64,000 nucleotides of DNA from Amborella trichopoda (GCF_000471905.2 NW_006500356.1:616390-680389); one strand, 5' to 3'; positions 44,470-54,862 are shown, counted from the stretch's first letter. Program-made: numbers and translations. The notes: generated by a model from the sequence alone, not told the origin.

Positions 44470-44700
44470 TTTACGGGCTTCTTTTTAGAGAGAGGGAAGC
44501 TAGTGAGAGAGAATCTCGGTGGTGTGTAACTATGGCAAGTGATCCGAGCCAGAAAATCGACTACGTGTTCAAGATGGTGCTCATCGGTGACTCAGCTGTG
44601 GGCAAGTCTCAGATCCCGACCCTATTTGCTTGGAACGAGTTCACCCTCGATTCGAAGGCCACCAAGACAACGTGAGGTCGAGAGTTCGTGCCTCTTTCAC
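44470..44700 (+). pseudogene. Captured RABA4-type Rab GTPase N-terminal fragment inside the Copia leader
   Basis: From the ATG at 44532 the + strand reads [20 protein letters not shown] and continues [24 protein letters not shown] before diverging; the frame closes at 44673-44675. Intact RABA4 proteins read closely the same ([24 protein letters not shown], then LARFARNEF, then SKATIGVEF). The P-loop GDSAVGKS (residues 19-26) is complete, but switch I and the rest of the G domain are absent, so no GTPase can be made. The GA-rich stretch before the ATG looks like a host 5' leader. The fragment lies between the Copia gag and its primer-binding site, in the opposite orientation to the element, so it was probably picked up by the element. 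Family membership is clear; the exact RABA4 paralogue is not. Confidence 0.85.
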
Positions 44701-44822
44701 TCAGGTTTAGGGAGAGAAAATGGTTGTGAGCTTGAGCAAGATAATGGCTTGGATTTTATCTTTATTCGATGCCAATCAGGTGATTTGGAGTGGAGATATT
44801 GACCAACCTCACTCTGATACCA

Positions 44823-45004
44823 TGTTAAAATTTTTGGATAATCGATCTATGTTTTTGATTGACCCAAAGGGATAATTATATATTACAATTACATGCTAAA
44901 TATAATAATTTTCTTATGGGGATTTTACAAGATATATGTTATTCTTAGTTGTAAATCCCTGGACTGTAGGGATTTACAATTTGAAATAATGAAACCGTCT
45001 AATA
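44823..45004 (-). repeat. 5' LTR of the Copia element
   Basis: Begins TGTTAAAATT on the + strand directly after the primer-site complement and ends near ACCGTCTAATA. It pairs with 39993-40174. Confidence 0.85.
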
Positions 45005-45645
45005 TGCAAAGATGTAGTTCTCATATAAGTCAAATGAATTTAATTTTCATTTCATATTTTTTTTCTACAAATTTGTTTTTGCATAAATGTACCACAGATT
45101 TTAGGGTTCGCCATACCAATATGTTCTTCTACAAATTTGAATATGATTTCTTGAAATTTGATTGAAAATGATTTTAGTGAATCTATATTCCATATTACAA
45201 ATCCAATATAATAGATAGAAATAAAAAAGAGCATGGATTTTGGGCCATGAATGCGGACCGGTTATGGGGATTTTGAGAAATCATGTTTTGAAAGTTAATA
45301 ACTTTTTAATAAAATTGGGGCTTATGATGCATATAGTTTATTGATGCATATGATGTGTGATTCAATATTTTTTATTTTCTAAATATTTTTAATTTTGATG
45401 TCATTATTTTTCATTTTTTAGGGGAGAAATCCTTTTTGAATATTTGTTTTATGTCATAACATTGAAATTTATAAGAGGTTTTATTTTTATTTTTAATCAT
45501 ATGATATGGAAGTGCTTTTTAATATTTTTGGAATCACGTTTATTATAATATTATGGTTAATAATTATACATTGATAACAAAATATTTTATGTTATTTATT
45601 AATATATTTATATTCTAAATTAGATAACGTATTATTTTTTGGAAA
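45005..45645. other. AT-rich intergenic DNA, nothing recognised
   Basis: Very AT-rich spacer. The overlapping small frames at 44893-45234 include LTR sequence and are not genes. Confidence 0.45.
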
Positions 45646-46025
45646 AAGTTTATATAAGGATGCAACCTTGTAATGTAGAACTATGGATACACCTCAAAAA
45701 TCCATTGGAAAAGGTAGTTTTAATATTGAAAAACCCTTTCATTGATCATCTAGACATCGAGATGCATGACCATGAAAAATAAAAAGATTTTAAGTCTCAG
45801 AAATAGTGCATTTTACAACATATTATCTGCACCGTCATTTTCAAGATTTTCATATGTTTATAGACCTACTTGATTTTAACTATTTTTGAAATTTAAAATT
45901 TTATAATTAGATATAAAAATAGATTTTGAGATAATACTAAGAGTATTTTACATCAAAATTATATATCATGATAAACTTTGAAGGTGCACCTTACCTCTAC
46001 AGCTACAGATGTTTGTAAATAATTT
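45646..46025. mobile_element. Miniature element, 370-bp family
   Basis: The left end GGAAAAAGTTTATATAAGGA is followed by TGCAACCTT. The interior has TCTAGACATCGAGATGCATG, AAATAGTGCATTTTACAACA and TATTATCTGCACCGTC, the family core in reverse. The right end has GGTGCACCTTACCTCTAC. It is non-coding. Confidence 0.65.
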
Positions 46026-46308
46026 TTTTTAAATTAGTTGATATTATAAGACAAAGTTACATTTATTATTATTTGTATAGTAAAATAGTTATACTTAGGT
46101 AATATTAAAGTATTTTTAAATTTATTCCAATAAATTATCAAACACAGGTACTCAGAACTTCTTTAAGCTTTCGGAAGAAAACATTCCACTTCCCAAAAAA
46201 GAAAAACTTCTTTTTTCTGGATAATGTGTAAGTTCCAGTAAACAAACCCGTCCTTGATCGTAACCCCACATAGCTAAAAAAAAAAAAAACAATAATGATG
46301 ATAGTTTT

Positions 46309-46704
46309 TTGGGTGCAGTTTCTATAAGGTTGCAACCTTAGAAAATCCAATTAAGGCGCTTAAAATTTTATCATAGCATGCAATTTTGTTGTAAAAAATT
46401 CTTATTATTGTCTTAAAATTTATTTTCATAGCTAATTAGAAAATTTTAAATTTTAAAAATGGTTAAAATCAAGTAGATCTATAAATATATGAAAATCTTA
46501 AAAATGGACGGTCTAGATAATGTGTTGCACGATGCACTATTTTCGAGATTCAAAAACTTTTTTTTTTTTCATATTCATAGATCTCGATGTCGAGATGATT
46601 GATTAAAGGGATTTTTCAACGTTAAAACAATAATTCCGTTAGATTTTTGAGGTGCATTTGTGCTTCTACATTTTAAAATTGCGACCTTATATAAACTTTT
46701 TCCT
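46309..46704. mobile_element. Miniature element, 370-bp family, best-preserved ends
   Basis: The left end GCAGTTTCTATAAGGTTGCA and the right end, inverted, GGAAAAAGTTTATATAAGGT then CGCAA pair as terminal inverted repeats. The core reads GGACGGTCTAGATAATGTG then TTGCACGATGCACTATTTTC, followed by ATCTCGATGTCGAGATGAT. It abuts the foldback element at 46717 and lies upstream of the eS30 gene. Confidence 0.7.
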
Positions 46705-46716
46705 AATTTTTTTTTT

Positions 46717-46895
46717 GAGTAATGATCCTACGAGACCCTCCCACAACTATATATGTAAGACTCTAAAAAATTATCATTAAATTCCATTAAATTCGACACA
46801 GAGACTTCACTTTTCTAGACAGATGTGATAAATTTAATGGTGATCTTTTGAGGCACTAAACATAGATGTGGGAAGGTCTCGCAAAATCATTTCTC
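46717..46895. mobile_element. Foldback miniature element (diverged copy) upstream of eS30
   Basis: It starts GAGTAATGATCCTACGAGAC and its inverted right end reads GAGAAATGATTTTGCGAGAC. The internal blocks (CCCACAACTATATATGTAAG, GACACAGAGACTTCAC) match the 18680-18879 copy with divergence. The flanks are T runs on both sides, compatible with a 9-bp homopolymer target duplication. Its end lies about 330 bp before the eS30 start codon. Confidence 0.7.
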
Positions 46896-47018
46896 TTTTT
46901 TTTTTTTTAATATATATTAATGAGCTATTAACGATATTATATATTTCTAAAAAATTTGGTCTAAGGGAAGCATTTCAAAGTCTGGAGTCTTGCAAAACTG
47001 TCCTATGTTTATAATTTC

Positions 47019-47026
47019 TAGGGTTT
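47019..47026 (-). promoter_or_regulatory. Telo-box-like motif in the eS30 promoter
   Basis: TAGGGTTT is the complement of AAACCCTA, the telo-box common in promoters of plant translation-machinery genes. It sits about 200 bp upstream of the eS30 ATG and between that gene and the nearest transposon. Its role here is inferred from the family pattern. Confidence 0.55.
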
Positions 47027-47223
47027 TGGCGGTCTATGTGTACAGTCATCGGACAGAATCTGGTGATTGATAAGCCGGATGTGAAATCAGGTCCGTTGAA
47101 AGTCATCCTATATTTTTATCGGCGATAGCAGGGTCCCTTTCCTGTCGCAGAGGAGGGAGAAGCGCAGACTCGTGAGGAGAGGAGAGCTTTGGTGCAGCGG
47201 CAAAACCACCAGATTTAGCGACC

Positions 47224-47791
47224 ATGGGTTAGTCTCTCTCTGTCGCTCTCTCTCTCTCTCTAAGAGAGGAGAAACAACCATGGTTCGGACTTTGTGGTTG
47301 ATTTACAGGGCTGTCCTGACCTTCTCTCTATCTCTCTATGTTCATTGGATCTTACTAGTGGGTTTTTATTTATTTTTGATGTGGGCTCTTTTGGGTTTGA
47401 TTGTGCAGGAAAGGTTCACGGTTCTTTGGCTCGAGCTGGGAAAGTGAGGGGGCAAACCCCAAAGGTAGCGAAGCAAGATAAGAAGAAGAAGCCCAGAGGA
47501 AGGGCTCACAAGCGAATGCAGTACAACCGCCGCTTCGTCACAGCAGGCACATACGCACACATTCTCTCTCTCTCTCTCAGATTTATCTCTCTATTTGTTT
47601 TTCTCTATAACTTTCTATCTTTGTCTTATATCAAATCCATGTGCCTCTAATTTTGTTCTAGCAATTAATGATTTGATTTTTTGGGTTGAATTTATACAGA
47701 TTAACTTTGCTTATTCTCTTTTTTCTTTTTTGGTTCTTTTGCAGTGATTGGTTTTGGGAAGAAGAGGGGACCCAACTCATCAGAGAAGTAG
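47224..47791 (+). CDS. RPS30: 40S ribosomal protein eS30, three exons
   Basis: Exons 47224-47227, 47409-47546 and 47745-47791 encode 62 residues, the usual plant length. The sequence starts [20 protein letters not shown] and ends [13 protein letters not shown], almost invariant among plant eS30 proteins. eS30 is a small, very basic component of the 40S subunit near the decoding region. Animals make it as a ubiquitin-like fusion (FAU); this gene encodes the ribosomal part alone, as in other plants. Exon 1 holds only ATG plus one base. Intron 1 is GT-AG, and intron 1 opens with a CT-rich run. Intron 2 (47547-47744) appears to be GC-AG: keeping the conserved [12 protein letters not shown] sequence requires the donor CAG|GCACAT. 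The telo-box near 47019 fits ribosomal-protein gene regulation. A single-base assembly error at the donor is the alternative. Confidence 0.95.
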
Positions 47792-48400
47792 ATCTACAGA
47801 GTAAAATATTATGAGAAGCTTGGTTAGTGATGATTTTGGAGGGTTTGATTTTTGTCTTGTACTATTGAAAATTGTCTCCTTTTTCTCGTTTCTTAGTGGA
47901 GTAAATCTGTAAAGTATTTGTGGGAGGCTCAAGACTTCAACGTTTGAGATTTGACAGTGTTATAAATTTCAAGTATTACAGAGTTAGTGGTGAAGAGTGT
48001 TTCTTTCTTTTGTGTTTGAACTTATATGAGACTTGTAAGGTGATCTTCAATGAATGCATAATTGAAATTATCATCTTCTCCGATTGTTTTGGGGTTGGGT
48101 TTGATTAAATTATTGCAGCTTTCCTTTATATTGTTGGTTGTGAAGTTTGAATTATGGATATCGTGACGAACCTAGTTCAATAGTCTTTAGTACAGTTTCA
48201 TATTGGTTTACATATTTAAACCCTTGTGAACTGCAGGGATGGCTTTAATTTTTGTTTGAGACAAGGAGTTTGCTAGACTTCTGTTTCCTCTTGGAATCCA
48301 ATCTCGAGTTTTTTATCATGTGCAGAAACAAAGAAAATGTATGATTTACATGCAATGCCTAGGAAATAGGACGTAATATGGTTTTAGCGTGATTTGCTAT
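47792..48400 (+). other. 3' untranslated region and flank of eS30
   Basis: Unique, T-rich sequence following the stop. The frame at 47920-48108 is unsupported. The exact polyadenylation site could not be placed. Confidence 0.45.
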
Positions 48401-48988
48401 AACTTTGGAATTCATGGGGAAATATTGACAAATTTTGAGTTATTTTTATGGAAAATACCATAACTGTAGTCCCATATCTCATAGTGGAGTTTATATTATC
48501 ATAAAAACGCAAGGGGTCCTTTTGTTCGTCTGTGTCCCCCTTCTTTCTTCTCCGTCCTTCTGCCTCTCTTCTTTTCCCTTTTTTTTATTTTGTGTGTAGT
48601 TTTCTTTTGCCACTTCAAGTGGAAACTGTACTTGTAGTTATTCCTTAAGGTTCAATCCTTTGGCATAGCTGAACTAATTGACATCCATATTTCAAACTTT
48701 GGAATTCATGGGGAAATATTGACAAATTTTGAGTTATTGTTATGGAAAATACCATAACTGTAGTCCCATATCTCATAGTGGAGTTTATATTATCATAAAA
48801 ACGCAAGGGGTCCTTTTGTTCGTCTGTGTCCCCCTTCTTTCTTCTCCGTCCTTCTGCCTCTCTTCTTTTCCCTTTTTTTTATTTTGTGTGTAGTTTTCTT
48901 TTGCCACTTCAAGTGGAAACTGTACTTGTAGTTATTCCTTAAGGTTCAATCCTTTGGCATAGCTGAACTAATTGACATCCATATTTCA
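48401..48988. repeat. Near-perfect 294-bp tandem duplication downstream of eS30
   Basis: 48401-48694 and 48695-48988 appear to differ at only one position (TTATTTTTATGG against TTATTGTTATGG). The unit contains a CT-rich stretch and no coding frame. Such identity in non-coding DNA means a very recent duplication or an assembly artefact. Confidence 0.9.
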
Positions 48989-50119
48989 TTTATTAATTCT
49001 ATATGAGTGTTGAATTCTGCATCTTGGTATTTATTTACACTTTGATTAGTTCCTTTCGAATTTCCTGCCTGTGGATTTGAAGATAATATTTATGGTCTGT
49101 TCTGTAAGGTTTGTGGCCGATTTATTTGTTCAGGATAAAGTGTTTTGAAGTCCTGATACTTGAAGTTACATGCTAAAACACCTTAACATGATGAAGAGTT
49201 CACCGAACTTCTATTTTGGTACTTAATTACCTCCTGGTGTTGGCCACTCTGAAATGAAAAATTTTGAATAAGGTCACCTTATTCGTAGAAAAGAATAAGA
49301 GATTTTACATTCGATTTAACTCTTGTTCCAGATGGTTTTGGTACTAGTGTTTTAAGGTCAACCATCCTATTCAATTAAACTCTCCTAGATACCTTTGCTC
49401 TTCTATTCTATCTGTAATGCCAATGGCCACAGGTACCATTCTTTTTTCACCTTAGCATTTCAATAGTACTTTCCTGTTTCCTGTTTGCATCTTCATCAAT
49501 TGAAAATTTTAATTTGATAGACAAAAAGTCAAACAAAAGCTCTTAACAAACTTAAAACATTATCCATACATCCACATAATTGGATTCTCCCATTTCTATG
49601 ATAGAAAAAATAATTCAAACCAATCCTAGTGAGCATATTAAATTTGGCTATGTATGATTTTTTTTATAGCATGTGATGGATGGGTTCAAACGTACAGACT
49701 TATATCCAGCCTTGGGCTAGCATTTAGTTGGAGACATGTTAGGCGAGGCTCTTCTATTTCAATAAAATTTCTCCTTCCCATCAATAGTATCTATGAGACT
49801 TGGCTCTAATCAGTTTGAATTGGTTGTTTATCCATTTAAAAGAGTGGCACATTAGAAGGATTTCTATCAACTGACTTCGACCATCAGTAAGATTAGAAAT
49901 TTTCTTTAGTTACTTTACCATTCCCTCCTCCTATGTGACAATTGCCTCACCCCAAAGCACTAATCCCAAATGTACTTATTGTTACTTAAATAAATATTTA
50001 TGATATATTTGTCTGTAGATGTCTTATTTTTTGATGCTGTTAACTGTTTGTGTAGAATAAATATATTTGTGTAGAATAAATATATTTGAACTTGATCCCA
50101 AGTGCGCACGTGTGTAGAT
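48989..50119. other. Intergenic DNA, no gene recognised
   Basis: Less AT-extreme than the left side of the window and free of recognised elements. No exon series could be built. A short duplication of GTGTAGAATAAATATATTTG lies near 50050-50090. Confidence 0.4.
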
Positions 50120-50124
50120 GTTAA

Positions 50125-50506
50125 TGTTAAAATTGTTAAAAGTGTATTTTTCTTGAAACCATATTAGTTTTATTTTATTTTATTTTAAGTGACGTAGTGA
50201 GGTTGTATTTGTAATTTTGTGTAATTTAAAGTTATGGAACTACTAGGTGGTTAGTAATTATTTTAGTAAATATGGTTGTAAGAACCTCTATTTAAAGAGA
50301 GTTGTGTGGTGGGGAAATTGGGTCACATGTTACAAGTTTGTAATTCTTGTGTATTTTTCATCATTGAATGAAAAATTGTTTTTCTTCCACCTTATATTGA
50401 GTGTTCTTCTTCTATTTCTTTGGTGGTGAGTCTTGGGCTAGTGTGACATTGTTATACCAATTGAGAAGCGGATTGTTCCGTATTGTGGCATCCGCCTTTC
50501 TCCACA
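50125..50506 (+). mobile_element. Solo LTR with 5-bp target duplication
   Basis: The 382-bp segment begins TGTTAAAATTG and ends CTCCACA, with GTTAA directly outside both ends (50120-50124 and 50507-50511). It contains a TATTTAAAG TATA-like box near 50290 and a later TTGAATGAAAAATT poly(A)-signal-like region, the usual U3-R-U5 layout. No internal region is present, so it is a solo LTR left by recombination. The intact duplication supports the boundaries; the family is uncertain. Confidence 0.8.
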
Positions 50507-50602
50507 GTTAATGTACATATTAATTAAAAGATAAACCCAAAAAACCCTAAATACATGGCACCCCAAGTCACAAGCTATTTGTTATCTGAGTTGAGTCTGT
50601 AC

Positions 50603-50745
50603 TTGTGTGCTTGCATGAACATGCTGAGGTTAAATGCAGTTTGTGCCACTGGTTTTGGGACTGTTTAGTTGTAGTTTGCTTGTGTGAACTTGCTGAGGTA
50701 ATTTCAGTTTGTGCCGCTGGTTTTAGGACTCTTCATTTGTGTACC
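50603..50745. repeat. Diverged tandem duplication, about 69-bp unit
   Basis: Two units with TGCTGAGGT(T)AA, CAGTTTGTGCC(A/G)CTGG and TTTT(G/A)GGACT in the same order. The frame at 50605-50793 simply spans this repeat. Confidence 0.65.
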
Positions 50746-51474
50746 TGTGGTGCCTTTTGTGCACAAGAAGAGACAAATATTTCCGTCTTTTGAAGATTTC
50801 AAATTATGCTGTGAGATCAAACAAAAGATGATTTCCTCAATGTCTGGAGAATTTACACTTAGGTTCTTTTCGAAAATGTGGATATAATTTTATATATGAT
50901 CTCTGCATGTTATATTGAACTGATGAAATTTTGAAGAAATATAAATTTTAGAAATTGGAAGTTCGAGAAACTTAAATAGAACATTTTCCTTTCTGATTTT
51001 TTTATTTCAATACCACTTTTTGTAATTTTATATTTATGCAGATACAAAACAAAAAATATGACAATCTTGTTTTAGTCACTGTTGAGAATTAGGAATTGAT
51101 TGTTATTACTAGTGCTGCAATCTTATTCTAGTCACTGTTGTCTACTAATTCAAAGGCCTTATTCATATTGTTAAAGAGAATCTTGATGTCATGATCTTTA
51201 ACTTGCCTTAAATCACTTGTAGCTTGGTAGTTCTTTGAAATATTCAATGCTTCTGACAGTCTAGTGTGTCATTGACTAAATATGAGTTGCAATTCTTCAT
51301 AAAATTTTGCAATAAAGCGATTTTGTTAAGGGATTGTATACTATGAGACCATTTTCCATTGTTTAAGCTTGCATGTTTGACATCCATCGGGGTGAAAAAA
51401 CGCATGCCTCTTAGATTAGTAGTTATAGTGAAGGGGTGATAGAGTTGGTTGATTAAAATTTAGAATATCATGAA
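50746..51474. other. Intergenic DNA, nothing recognised
   Basis: Contains TCTTGTTTTAGTCACTGTTG and TCTTATTCTAGTCACTGTTG about 60 bp apart, a weak local duplication. No gene was recognised. Confidence 0.4.
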
Positions 51475-51705
51475 AGGTGTGGTTTGTATGAGGTCTCAAA
51501 CTTAAACAATCCAATTAAGGTGCACCTCCAATGCTCATCTAAAGATGTAATTTTGGTGTCGACATTATTAATGACCTGAGAAACTACTTCAAATCTAATT
51601 ATGACCTTTATAACTTAAAAAAGGTACAGATCGAGCAGATCTACAAACACATGAAAATTTTGAGATTGACGGTTTCGAAACCCTCTCCATTGTTACATGG
51701 GTTTT
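51475..51705. mobile_element. Truncated miniature element, 370-bp family
   Basis: Left part only: AATCCAATTAAGGTGCACCT, then TACAGATCGAGCAGATCTAC, then AAATTTTGAGATTGACGGTT, parallel to 46340-46520. The right end and the last third are missing. Confidence 0.5.
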
Positions 51706-54560
51706 TGAAGCTTTTGGTCATCCTCCTTGTTCTCAGGTCAGTATAGTACAATGTTTGTTTTATTTTTTAAAATTTGTTGTGGGTTATTTTTGCGGTTTTT
51801 CCTGTCATTGGTTGTCTCCATTTGCAAAAACATGGATTAGATTTTTCATTCCTTTTAAATCAAGTTTTTTTTTTTTTTTTTTGTGAATCAGGTCTTTTTG
51901 AACCCTTTATCTATTTCTGCACCTCCATTCACTTCTGTTTCGTTCTTCCCCCTTTTGAATTTTGAGGTTTTATGTAGTTTTTATTGAAACTGTTGTATTG
52001 CAGATTATATTCATCATTTTCAGTGTTGATTGGTTGAACTCAATGGTATTGATAGATTGATTTTGTTTTCTTCAATTTCTATTGATTTGCACATTCTGGT
52101 TATTCTTAATGGTTATAGCCACTGTGGTTCTGCTTCATCCATTGGAAAGTTGCCTTGCCAGAAGAAACAAAACTCTTGTTTATGTCCCTGGAAGGCCATA
52201 TGCCATATATTTGGTTTTGAGGTGTTCCTCTTGAAATGAAGTTTGGTACTAATTCTATATTTATTTTTTGAGGAATATTAATTATACATTTATTATATTT
52301 TGAAAGAAGTTTCCTGCTCTATCACAGTTGCAAATTTATTCTACATTTAGATCAAATTGAGTTGAGATGTTCTTTAAGAGGCTTTCCAATCTTGCCATTG
52401 GTAGATTAACTTTTTTTTATCCTTGTTGGGTTTAATACCATTCAAAAAATGGGAATATCTATTTCTTTATTATCGGTTGTAGAACTCGTTTGGTTTGAAA
52501 TTCTCATAATTATATGTAGAGTTATATCTGACTGCATTGCCAGCCCACCCATTGGAGTTGCTAAAATGTTGATGTAGTTCTCCTCTACCTTCCATCTGTC
52601 ATATGCAGGGCTTGAAACCCCCAGAAAATATCACCTGGTTCCATGTACATTTGAAGAGTGCGATCTAGTTTCTTGCATCTTTAATCAACAATCGGCAAAC
52701 TATCAGTTTAGGATTTTCTTTGGTTGTACTTTAAATCCTGCCTCTTTCTTTATTTGGGTCTCTCTTTTTGTGTGTTTGAGAGAGAGAGAGAGAGGGAGAG
52801 CGAGAGAGGGAGAGGGAGAGGAAACTGGCGCAAAGTTATTTTGAATGTCTGGGAGATGCTTTGGCCATATGTACTTGCTCTATGGCTTTTGGCGAGCTCG
52901 TGGCCCAGAAACATTAAACTGTCATTCTCAGTCTCGTGCTAGTAAGCTTCAGTTCTCATCTTTCCATCTTATATGTGTCTTTGAATTTGCAAATTGTGGC
53001 TCATGTAATTGCCTTGTGGAACTTCAAGCTATTATATTGGTCTTGTTAACATCAACATAAACAACTGTGTAGCGGGTCAGCATCAGTTACCCAGGTTCTA
53101 TTGGAACTCCTGTTTCCACACTGGTTTGGGCTGGGCCGATAGTTTGCCACACTCATTTGCTGATGTGTGATGATGATATTCTCTCTTGAAACTTTCGTGT
53201 GTCATCTCTTAATCAAGTTTGTCAGATTTTCGATGCAGGTTTGCTTGACCCAGGTTGATGGTAAGTTTATCTGTCTAGAAGCCCCTTACGCTGCAACATT
53301 TTCTAGCCTGAATTATTCAGGTTCAGAGCTCCTCCGAGATCAGTTTAGTGGAGCTAAGTTAATGGCCACTCTCTCTCTAGAAGCTTCCGGCTGATTTTTC
53401 CTGTTCATTGTTTATATGAACCACAGTGAAATTTTGAACCACAGTGAAATTTATTGTGTGCTTATTTTAGCTCCAATGAGGCTCAGTTAGAGCTCTCTTG
53501 GTTACCAGTTTGTTGGAGCTGATTTGATCTTTCTCGTGAAGCTGCTTGCTGGTTTATACAAAAGCATTTCTTCCTTTAAATGTCAATTGATGCTTGGTAT
53601 CCATGCCTCGGTAGATATTTGCATATCATTCTTATTTTCTCCTTTTCAACTGAATGTATTAGTTTCAGGAATTGCTGATATGGTTAAAAACCAAAAACCA
53701 AGGTGATATTTTTTTTTGTTTCCTAGGCATGTTTTCGACCTTTGCCTTTTTTTTAGTAACATAGATAAAACTCCAGCACTAATTGATTTGCATTGGGAAA
53801 TCTTTGTAGTTTCTATAAAATGCATGCAAAATTCCTAGAACGGTTGGCCAACCAATTTTCTAGGAGAAATTGTTTGAAGTATCACTTCGACCATGAATGA
53901 AAAAGGCCATAGATTGAAAAAGTTCCTTGAAGCACTACTTGGGCCTCCACGACTGTGGTAATTAGGTACCTCAAAGCAACAATAAGGCAGTGGAGAATAC
54001 ATCCTTAGTAGCCAAGTTAATCCCAATGTTTTATGGACCCAAATGGTCCTTCCATTTGTAAAGGACAGAGTTGAGTGGTCTGTAATCTTCTTCATTAACT
54101 TGAGCCTGCATTTGACAAAGCTACAGAATTCAAGCTGTAGAAACTCACTCTGCCTCATCAATTAGTTGCCTTTGAATCAATCTGAAAAGGAGCCTTGCTT
54201 TCTTTTTCCAAAGCACATGACTACATCGAACTGAAGTAGTCATCAGTTGCCACTTGATTCTAGTACTCACAACTTCGTTCAATGATCGGATGTTTGGATG
54301 ATCGAACGTTTCAGTTGGAGGAGTATGTTTAGGTAATTTTAAAATATGGGCGTAATTTTTACTCTAAAAAAACCCCAGGTACACTATTCAATTTTTACAA
54401 ATTCCATGTGCATAAGCTAATGAAGTTGAAGGGAAGCGGTTCGGCATTGTTTTACCTCTTATACAGCTCATGGATTGAGTTTTTGCAGAGAGGACATGGC
54501 ATAGCATAGCCTATGGAACAATTTAATTTCATTATCTACTGAGATGTAGTCTTATGGAGA
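51706..54560. other. Unassigned T-rich, mostly non-repetitive region, possibly transcribed
   Basis: Composition on the + strand (T-rich, with TTTGCAG-like acceptors and GGTAAG-like donors, for example GATGCAG at 53233 and GGTAAGTTT at 53262) resembles plant introns and untranslated exons, but no conserved coding exon could be built. GA repeats lie at 52779-52822. A diverged internal duplication is centred on GAGCTCCTCCGAGATCAGTT (about 53326) and GAGCTCTCTTGGTTACCAGT (about 53490). Frames such as 53167-53394 and minus 53835-54161 match nothing I know. Confidence 0.35.
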
Positions 54561-54730
54561 TGAGGCAATTTGGGAGCAACTTATTGTGGGTCATGTAGGT
54601 ATATTAGGTATATTGGGGGAGAGAGAGTGAGATAATTTGACCCATAAAAATATAAGAAAATATGATCGGAACTGTCTAATGGTGGTTATTTAACTTCTTT
54701 ATTATTTAATGAGATAATGAGATGCAGTGT
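54561..54730. other. AT-rich DNA related to the neighbouring 66-bp repeat
   Basis: Contains an older relative of the repeat that follows: a TTATTGTGGGTCATGTAGGT-like phrase, a GAGAGAGAGTGAGA run and GACCCATAAAAATATAAGAA. Confidence 0.4.
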
Positions 54731-54862
54731 TATGGATATGGGAATAACTTATTATAAGTTGTGTATGTATACAAAGAGTGAGAGAGAGAATCGTGCTATG
54801 GATATGGGAATAACTTATTATAAGTTGTGTACGTATACAAAGAGAGAGAGAGAATCATAATT
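54731..54862. repeat. Tandem duplication, 66-bp unit
   Basis: TATGGATATGGGAATAACTT and the following GTATACAAAGAG then GAGAGAGAATC are repeated from 54797 with two or three differences. Confidence 0.85.

Larger units (their letters stand above)
39993..45004 (-). mobile_element. Ty1/Copia LTR retrotransposon, broken, carrying a host gene fragment
   Basis: The LTRs of about 182 bp lie at 39993-40174 (3' LTR) and 44823-45004 (5' LTR); element sense is minus. Beside the 5' LTR, TCTGATACCA (ending at about 44822) is the complement of the initiator tRNA-Met primer site. Beside the 3' LTR, GATAGGGAG is the purine tract. In element sense come gag (from about 44405, with a CCHC knuckle near 43540), integrase remnants (about 42850-42380), reverse transcriptase (about 41760-40900) and RNase H (about 40630-40180). 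This order is Copia. There are about ten breaks, and the LTRs are about 85% identical by eye, so it is older than the Gypsy element. No target duplication was evident. Confidence 0.9.

Noticed and set aside
52030-52239. 69-residue + strand frame in the T-rich region
   Set aside because: No recognisable family, no splice-supported context, and codon use like the surrounding non-coding DNA.
53167-53394. 75-residue frame after an acceptor-like GATGCAG
   Set aside because: No similarity recognised, and it covers part of a diverged internal duplication; kept only as a hint of possible transcription.
53835-54161. 108-residue minus-strand frame
   Set aside because: No known domain, no start context or neighbouring exons; it could be a decayed retroelement piece, but I cannot support that.
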